From: Haliclystus octoradiatus
Taxonomy: Eukaryota; Cnidaria; Staurozoa; Stauromedusae; Haliclystidae
Assembly: GCA_916610825.1 (NCBI GenBank)
Contig: OU744453.1
Span: 1,155,001-1,219,000 of the forward strand
Length of the DNA: 64,000 nt
Reading direction: 5' to 3'
Positions within the stretch are counted from its first letter, which is position 1; the number at the start of each line of letters is the position of its first letter. Under the pieces are notes generated by a model. That model had not been told where the DNA came from. It made no database searches and worked only from the letters and a program-made list of their open reading frames with translations. Below are positions 49,301 to 58,300 of this stretch, piece after piece. The position numbers and the translations under genes are program-made.

Positions 49301-52300
49301 TAACGTGTTTCGCAGGGTTGAAGAAAACGGGAACCACATTGAATTAACTTCCACATACCTTGTTGTTGTTGAAGTAGAACAAACCCAAGTCCTTTAGTTT
49401 TCGATGCATCGGTTTGAAGAACAGTAGGTGAAGATGGATCAAAACCAGATAATACAGGTGGTGAAAGTAATAATTGTTTTGTAGCTTCAAATGCTATAGT
49501 ATGATCTGCTAACCATAAAAATTCATTACAAGTTTTTAATAAATCACGGAAAGGTGCTAGCTTACCACTTAAATCAGCCGTAAACATACCAAGTTGATTA
49601 ACAAGACCAAGAAAGGAACGTAATTCAGTGCGATTAGTTGGTTGAGGAAATTTGGAAATTGCGTCAAGCTTTTTAGAATCAGCAGCATAACTACCAGGTG
49701 AAATCTTGTAACCGACAAAATTTAAACTTTCTTCTGCAAATACACACTTCTTCGTATTTAAAGTAATATTATATTTTGCGAATCGTTCTAAAACATCACA
49801 AGTGCGAGACATTAAGGTGGTATAACAGTCGGCATCAATAAGTGTATCATCAACAATTTTAGTAACATGTAAAAGACCCTCTAGAGCTAGGTCAATACGT
49901 AAATTATAAGAGTCCCCACTTGAAATAAACCCCATAGGGGCACGCAAAAATTTGTAGCGTCGCCATGGTGTAATAAAGGTGGTTAAATGTTGAGAAGCTT
50001 CGTCTAGAGGCATTTGCCAATAACCACTTTTAGCGTCCAACAGGGTAAATATATTTGAAGTACGATCAATACTAGCAACGGCATCAGCAGGCGTAGGTGA
50101 TGGGTGTAATGTGCGATTTACCTGCTTGTTGAGTTTGGTGAGGTCTACACAAAGTCGAACATCACCGTCAGATTTGGGAACAATGACCAAAGGGTGACAC
50201 CAAGTGACAGGTTCATCTGCAACAGCTGCAATAATACCCAAACTCTCCAGGCGATCTAATTCTAGTTTAACTTTCTCCCTCTGAGGAAAAGGTATTTTTC
50301 TTGCTGTCATGACAGCGAAAGGAACAGCATCAGGTTTAAGTTCAATTTTCATGGTATCACCTACATGGGGTCCACTCATGGGTTGTAATCTGGTATCAGA
50401 ATGAAATACTTTGGAATAAATAGTTTTTAATTTTGTGATATCTTCAGATTTTTGCTGATTAGATGGGTTGGTAGATAAAGAATCAAGCCAACATTGCTTT
50501 TCATCATGTTTGAAAATAAGTGGAGATGAGTTATTTGGTGAATGACTGATAGAATTGATTTGATGTGTTAAAGGAGCTGGAAAATTTTGTGATATAATAT
50601 TCAAATCTTTGCACATTTGCATTGAGAGGTAAAGTCCTTCGATTTGATCACATATAATGACATTGCAGGGAACTACCCTACCAGCAAGTTTAAAATACAC
50701 ACTAACCTGTCCCAATTGTGTAAGTTGGTTATTATTGATAGCAGTAAATATATCTTTAGATGATGGTAATAATGAAACTATGTCCATTTTCAGCTGTGAA
50801 ATAAAATCAGGTCCAGCAACTGTACGTTGTGCACCGGTATCGCATATAGCTTGAACTGTTTGTAAATACTTTTCTCCTTTGTAAACACAAATATCAAGAA
50901 ACGGTAAATCCTCGCCGACATTTTGAATTTTTACATGAGATGTTTTCACGGGAGGTTGTAATTGTAATTCGTTGTCATGGTGATTTGTAGTAGAGAGACA
51001 GACATGAGAGTAGTGCCCAGTCTTTTTACAATGACGACATATTGATTTCTCGGCAGGACATTTAGGACCATAATGAGATGAAAAACCACAATATTTACAT
51101 GCAGACGATTGATTGTTTGCACCTTTGTGTTTATTCTCTTTTGATTGTTCTTTTGTCGTTGACTTGTTTTTATTTCGTGTAAAAGCGGAAGCGGTAAAAC
51201 TGTTGCTATTGTTATTTGTCAACGTGTGGGCGTTTGCGGTGGCAGCCTCCTCAGTTTGGAGAAATTTGAGTGTGTCAGCCAAATTCAAAGATGGCGTTTT
51301 GGCAATGACTTTACGTTTTATTTCTTCGTCATTTAAACCAAGAATTAAAATAGCTGTTCTCAAGATTTCTGGTGTAACTTTGTCAACATCTGCATAATCA
51401 CTACTTTCCATTAAGGAAGTATAAAAATGGTCGATGGTTTGGTTGTCGCTTTGGCGAATAGTTAAAAAGCTTTGCCAGTCAAGATTCGTATTTCGTTTTG
51501 ATCTGAGATGATCTTTGATTAAATTAAGAAGTTCGTCCGTCGTTAATATTGTAGTTCGGTCGATTTGTAAGACTCGTCGTATCATGCTTAAAAACCCAGG
51601 AGAACAAAGTCCCCAAAACGTAGCGACTTGGCGTTCGTGTGGTTGAAGTGATAAACCGATAAGGCTACAATAATTAAACCAGGTTTCTTGCCATTGCGAA
51701 AATATTTTAAAATCAACATCTTCTTCTAATAATGGTGGTGGTTTTGCTGTACAGCGAACTGGTGGTGTCGATGATGTGGTGGACGTGCTTGTCGTCGAGT
51801 GAGTTGATGTTGGCCTTGTAAATAATGTTTTTCGTTGTAAAATGACACATTCGCTTGCTAACAGACGATTTTCGAAAGTATTTATGTCATTTTCTTCAGA
51901 GTTGTCTTCGATAGGTTGTAATGTAACTACAGCCAGATGAGCCAATTGATAATTTTGCAATGCTGTTTTTGCTTGTTGACAAGATAGTTCTGAGGCATTT
52001 AAATCATTAATATTACGTATGTGTGTTTCAATTGTATCGAAGAAATTGATAGAAGAATCAAGACGATCTAATGCACGACAAGTAAGACTTTTATAGCCAG
52101 TACGAGAATTTTTTGCAAGTTGAAGAGATTCCATTGTAATATATATAATGGTAAGAGTAAATAATGAATTCGGTAATGTTAATCTCCGCGAAAAGGTAAA
52201 TAAATCACTGCGCCATGTTGTGAGTGTGTAAAGTGTTGTGTAACGCAAGTAAAGACAACAAAGATAACACTCAATAAATTCAAACTTATAATGATAATAA

Positions 52301-55300
52301 TAATGTAAATACTAAATAGGGTTGCTACAGTAGAACCAACCATCTACTGAGCTAAACACCAACTGATTATCATATTGAAGTTAGGGTTGCCTCTTGGGAA
52401 TATATTGGCTTACTCATTAATCTAGAGTCTAATATTAAATTATAGGGAATACAACAAGCCCCAGCTAAATAAACGCAAAATTTTCTTTACACGAGCTCAA
52501 CAATTTTGAGCTGTGTAGAGCACTTGTTGGGTTAATTGAGCCGCCCTGCCCAATACCAGCTCAACATCCACCCTACAATGTTGAGCTCGTTTAGAGCAGA
52601 TGTTGAATTGGGTGGCTAAATGAAGCTGCTAAAGAATTTAGGGACAAACATAGAGAACAAAAATGTATAGCTCATTTGTAATTGTATATAAATGGCACAC
52701 AGAATAGTATGATAAGTCTGTCACCTGGGTATATCTTTTGGAAAATTGACTAAATGAGAACTGTCCCTTAACCGATCCAAATGTGAAGTCACCAGTAAAT
52801 CTGAAAAAGCTGCAATCGATAAATGGGGAGTTTTGAACGACTTTAAAAAGACACAAACATCAGATGTTCAACTACTAGGAGCACCAATCGGAGGTAAAGC
52901 AAAGGAAGATTTATTAAAAATCAAAGATATCAGACCTCATCATAATGTCCTCTCGCTTGAAGATTATGGATGCACACCATGCCTTATTTTTACTGCAGCA
53001 TCGCTTCTCAACACATAGAATTCTACACATTCTAAGATGCAGTCCATGCTACAATTCAGAGGAGCTAACACATTGGGACTCGATATGCAAAGAAGTTTTA
53101 GAAGAAATTCTAAATATCCACCTCGATGATAAATCATGGTGCCAAGCTACATTGCCGGTCTCCGTTGGTAGTATTGGTATTCGCTCAGCAAAATCTATTG
53201 CACCATGCGCTTTTGCTGCTTCAGTAAATATAACTTCAATTCTGGTTTCCTCCCTCACCCATGATGCAGCTATTGAAAGCTATTGTGTCATACCAGGCTA
53301 TGAAGAAACAATTAATCACTGCAACAAAACATGCGATACCAACCTATCAGAACTACACTCTACGAAGCAAAAAGTTTGGGACAAAGAATTTATAAACGTT
53401 CTACTGAATGCACTCCACTCAAATGAAGCAACATTAGATGACAAGGCCCACTTTCTAGCTACCCAGGAAAAGGAAGCCAACGCTTGGCTAAATGCATTAC
53501 CATCTGCACTGCTAGGCCTCTTCCTTACAAATAATCAACTGCGTATTTCAATAGAGATGGTCATCACGGACTTGCCTGCAGAAGATCAGCTGGAAGATTC
53601 ACAAGGTATGCAGAAGTTACAACATCCTGCACAGAGAATTGTCTTCCGTCAATGTCCCATCGGCCCTTGAACCACCTGACCTGGCAAGAGACGATGGAAA
53701 TAGACCGGATGGCATGAGTCTCATAGTCTAGGGGGAGATCTCTGGTATGGGACTTTACCTACGTGGATTCATTTGCTGCATCAAATTTAAACGCCTCATC
53801 ATCATGAGCTGGTGCAGCAGCACAACTTGCCGAAAAAAGAAAAAAGAAGAAATACTCATCTCTGGGTGACAACTACATCTTTCAACCAATCGCAGCAGAA
53901 ACCCTAGGAACTTTTGGAGAAGACAGCAGAAAATTTATTGACATTGTTGGTTCAAAAGTAAAAATGCACACAAACGAACCTCGGTCAAAGAGTATCCTGT
54001 ACCAAAAAATTGGCATTGCAATACAGAGAGGCAATGCCATTAGTGTAATGAGAACTTTTAACGCATTAGCTAGCACCTGAATTGAATATTTTATAAGGAT
54101 TTTTATTTATTTTTTTGGCTTAATTTAAAATTTAAATATGGATTAGTTTTTAATATTATGTTATTTTATATACATATATGTAGATAGATAATACAAAATT
54201 GGACGTAACGAATGAGAAAATTAACTCGTCAATAGTTTATCTTACCACACGGACTTGATGAGCAAGTATATGTTTCCCTTTCAATGCCATTACAATCTGA
54301 TGATGAAATTGGAGTACATGATCTTTCCCTTGTTGGTTTCCGATGTTTCAAACATTCGTGTGGTGTTCGTTGGACACAATCATCTGACCACGTGGTCCAT
54401 GCTGTCCAACCAATTACTAACAAAAAATGACGAGATCAATATAAATAGAATAAATAAATAGCTACCAAATAAATAAATACAATACGAGGGGCCATAATCT
54501 AAAGTTTTCATCATCATTATGCCCCGGATCAGATATTACAGAGCATCAGTGCTTCAATCGTGTCATCCGACCGTGGAACAATCTTCCTGAACACATTGTC
54601 ACAGCAAAGAATTTACAAACTTTCAAACTTAAACTAAATTGTGAAGGTCTCTCAAACCACTGTTTAGATATTCAAATTAATTTTTAGTTTAAATTCACTA
54701 ATCATAAAACAAATTATGTATCACATGTATATTGAAGGGCGGTACGTAAGTGGGGACCTTGGGTTTTCTTTGTTTTCGCCTGCGGTCAAGTTTTAAACTA
54801 TTAGCGACGAATAAAGCAACAACAACATCAACATCTTGTCAAATACAACTACTTCCAGGTCTGGATATAAGTGATATGATCGTATATAGTACCTCGTATA
54901 TTTGACTATGATGAACTCTGATGGTATACGCAAAAATGACGAGCCTTACGGCGAATTCAAGGAAGTTCATGAGAAAAAACCCTGAGCCACCTCGTTATAA
55001 TACACAACATAACTAGCTATTGCTCATAGAGAGACTAGTTTCAGTTTCACCATAGTTAGTATAGTTAGTAGTAACAGCCATCTAGGTTGACCTATGTGTG
55101 ATTTCACGTCTTTCCACATTTGAAAAAAGAGGGTTTTTACGTTTTTCGACTTCAAATGGCTCTCACATTGAAACGGCTGAGCCAAATCCCTTCATTTCTT
55201 AGTAATCGCAATAGCCTTCATATAAGACAAATAAAATCCTTGCTATGTACAGTGATTTTCAAAGTCATGGGCATCAAAACAACTCGAGAACGCGAAAAGT

Positions 55301-58300
55301 TGATAAATCAATCACGAAACAGTAGAGTTATACAGGAGTTATACATCGATGAAAAGCCGTTATTGATGTTTAGAATATCCCTCTTTCCCTTCAGCCTTTT
55401 ATCTTCCATCACCTATAGGCAACATGCGGAGTTTTCCAATCTGCATTTGGGATCAAATCAGTACCCCCAAAACAATTGTGTTTAATATAAAGATATGGGA
55501 GATTCAGATGTAATATTAAATTGGTATTTTATTCTAAAATATTTGAAAAATAAATTCTACTCCTTTCAAACCACTTTTTGTTGAATAGAAATGACGAAAA
55601 AAGTGATCGTAAATAAATTCTAAATAACTTCAGAATCAGCTGGACTGCTATTAAACCATATTTAACTTTCAACATTTATAATGCAATTAATTTTTATATT
55701 GAAATATAATGTCAACAGATACCAACAAATAATTATCTTTTCGTTTTAATCGACTATAATTGATCTAACAACGTGGGAACATTGACAACATTTATGGAAT
55801 GGCTGGTTCCACCTGTTTAACCGATGTAAGTAAAATAATCTAATTTTACTTAACATAATTTTCAAGTTAGAAATTTGGAAAATGAATAAATCTAATCATT
55901 AATTAAGAAACCGGGATGGTTTCATATCAGATGTGACAATAATACCAAGATCACGAACATTATTTACATTGACGAGGATATGACCAGATAAAGAATAATC
56001 AGACTCAGGAAAATTTAAATTGCCAACAGTTGATAATACATATAAGATCAACGACAAGTTAAACAACGACGACTCAATTCAGTTAATAAAACAACATATA
56101 TTTCTCTAGGTCTTGCTCTCATCAAGACTACACACACTCTCACCATACGATACGCAAGTGGGCGTTTACATTCTATACACACAAATGAGGCTAGCCTCAA
56201 TTTATCATGAGTGTTTCAATCTACAGTATGGTGGCCCATCGTTGCCATAGCGTTTTTTTTTGAAAAAATTTTTACGCCATGGCCCATTGTTGCCATAGTA
56301 AAAAAAAGTTTTACCACGTGGCCCATCGTTGCCATAGTCTAATATTTTTAAATGATGGCCCATCGTTGCCATAGCAAAAAAAATTTACCACGTGGCCCAT
56401 CGTTGCCATAGTCTAATATTTTTAAATGATGGCCCATCGTTGCCATAGCAAAAAAAATTTTACCACGTGGCCCATTGTTGCCATAGTATAATATTTTTAA
56501 ATGATGGCCCATCGTTGCGATAGTAAATTGTTTTACTTTTTCATAAACTAAATGTTTATTATCAAGTTATTTTTGTATTTAAAACGCTGTGCCATGTTGT
56601 GCATGTTTTGTCTTTGATTCCTTCTGTTGTATTTAGCTCTGTCAAACGCTGACATTGAGATTGAGCACTATTTCATATCTTTAATGTAATGTAATATGGT
56701 TACAATATAACTAAAAAACATGGGAATGTGTAGTACAAGTTAAACAGAAGTATAGTAGTTACATTTGACTATGGCTATGATATGGTTTATTTGGCTATAC
56801 AATGTAAATGATGTATACACTTACGATCACTAATTATCGGGAGTCAAAGAATAATATGTAATTATAATTCTCGGGAGAGTTCTGAAATCATCGTCATCAA
56901 TCATCATTATTCGCAAATTCACGTTTGGATTTGGATATGTCCAACCTAAATATTTCAATAGTCTAGTTACAATTAATCAATTATATTGTTTCACAGGAAA
57001 TAATAGTTCACATATACTTATGTCTTTTCAACAGGTCTAGGTCTAGCTATGACAGACTGTTAAAACAGTAGGTTGGAACTCCAGGCTCGAAAGGTTGTCA
57101 ATACATCAATTTTAAGATAATAAGCTGAGTTGTTAAAGAAAAATTGTTGTAGCTAGCTACGTTGAGCGCTGGCATAGCAAAAACTTTCCATTCATTTATT
57201 TGATTCATTTATTTGTTCAAAAGCACGCTGACCGAGAACCGCCATATACCAGCATGCATTGTGGCATTGCCTATACAACTATAGCATAACTAGAAAATAG
57301 AACCAGTATTCTGAGCAACAATGTGGATTCTAGCCTATACAATATTGAGAGCTTAGCGGGTTAACAGTCATTAACTGTATGGCCTCTACACCCACAGCTA
57401 GTTTGCCCTAAAGTATAGACGCGCAACTAAAAATGTAACATGGTCGACATAAATATCAATTTCAAAGATGTGTGTTTTCCGCTTGGCCTACCTCTTGGGC
57501 TATCGGTTTCAATTTTATTAATAATATTGTTGATAATTTTAATATCCCACCTGTTGAAATAGTTGCAAGTATTTAAATAGGTATGGATATCTGCAGATTC
57601 TATCAAAAATATATAAACGCTAATTGACTATTTGATGCTAATCTAACAAAAAATGTTGACTGTCTATTAGCTATTCTCCCAACTTTCAATGGAATTCTGG
57701 GCCTTTATGCTGTTTCTGTCTCATTTTTCGAGTTGTATGCAACATTGTAGAATATATTATTATTGGCTATATTGTAATATATATATAAATATTGCTATAT
57801 CCAATGGCTATAAAATAAGATTTCAGAAAATAAAATTTTATGAAAAAGTAAAACAATTTACTATCGCAACGATGGACCATCATTTGAAAATATTATACTA
57901 TGGCAACAATGGGCTACGTGGTAAAAATTTTTTTGCTATGGCAACGATGGGCCATCATTTAACAATATTAGACTATGGCAACGATGGGCCAAGTGGTAAA
58001 ATTTTTTCTGCTATGGCAACAATGGGCCATGGCATAAAAATTTTTTCAAAAAAAAACGCTATGGCAACGATGGGCCACCATACTACAGTTCATACATATA
58101 ATTATTCGATTACAATACAGAATACTTGTCAAATGCAATACTGAATTGCCATGTGTCTGTCCACTCTGAAAGATTTATACATATCATAACCACCATTAGA
58201 AAACTTTCGTTAATAATAGTTCAATGAATATCAGATATCATAAGATAATTTATTTTACAATAATAAACTTTATGAAATTAGCATGTGCAACATATTTAGT

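Larger units (their letters stand above)
47264..52456 (-). mobile_element. Complete Ty3/Gypsy LTR retrotransposon
   Basis: 5,193 bp with 241-bp LTRs at both ends that look identical base for base, TGTTGT...ACAACA termini and a 5-bp target duplication AGCCC (47259-47263, 52457-52461). A polypurine tract (AAAAAGGGGAGA on the minus strand) abuts the 3' LTR. The likely primer-binding site after the 5' LTR starts TGGCGCAGTGATT; I cannot assign its tRNA. One uninterrupted gag-pol frame is inside. Identical LTRs and an open frame imply a very recent insertion, into the last intron of the PAN-TSP1 gene in the same orientation. Confidence 0.95.

Noticed and set aside
50657-51397. Plus-strand open frames inside the Gypsy element.
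   Set aside because: They are antisense shadows of gag-pol with no conserved motif.
55120-55485. A 121-codon open frame on the plus strand.
   Set aside because: No family resemblance, and it lies antisense in an intron between transposon remnants; not called.
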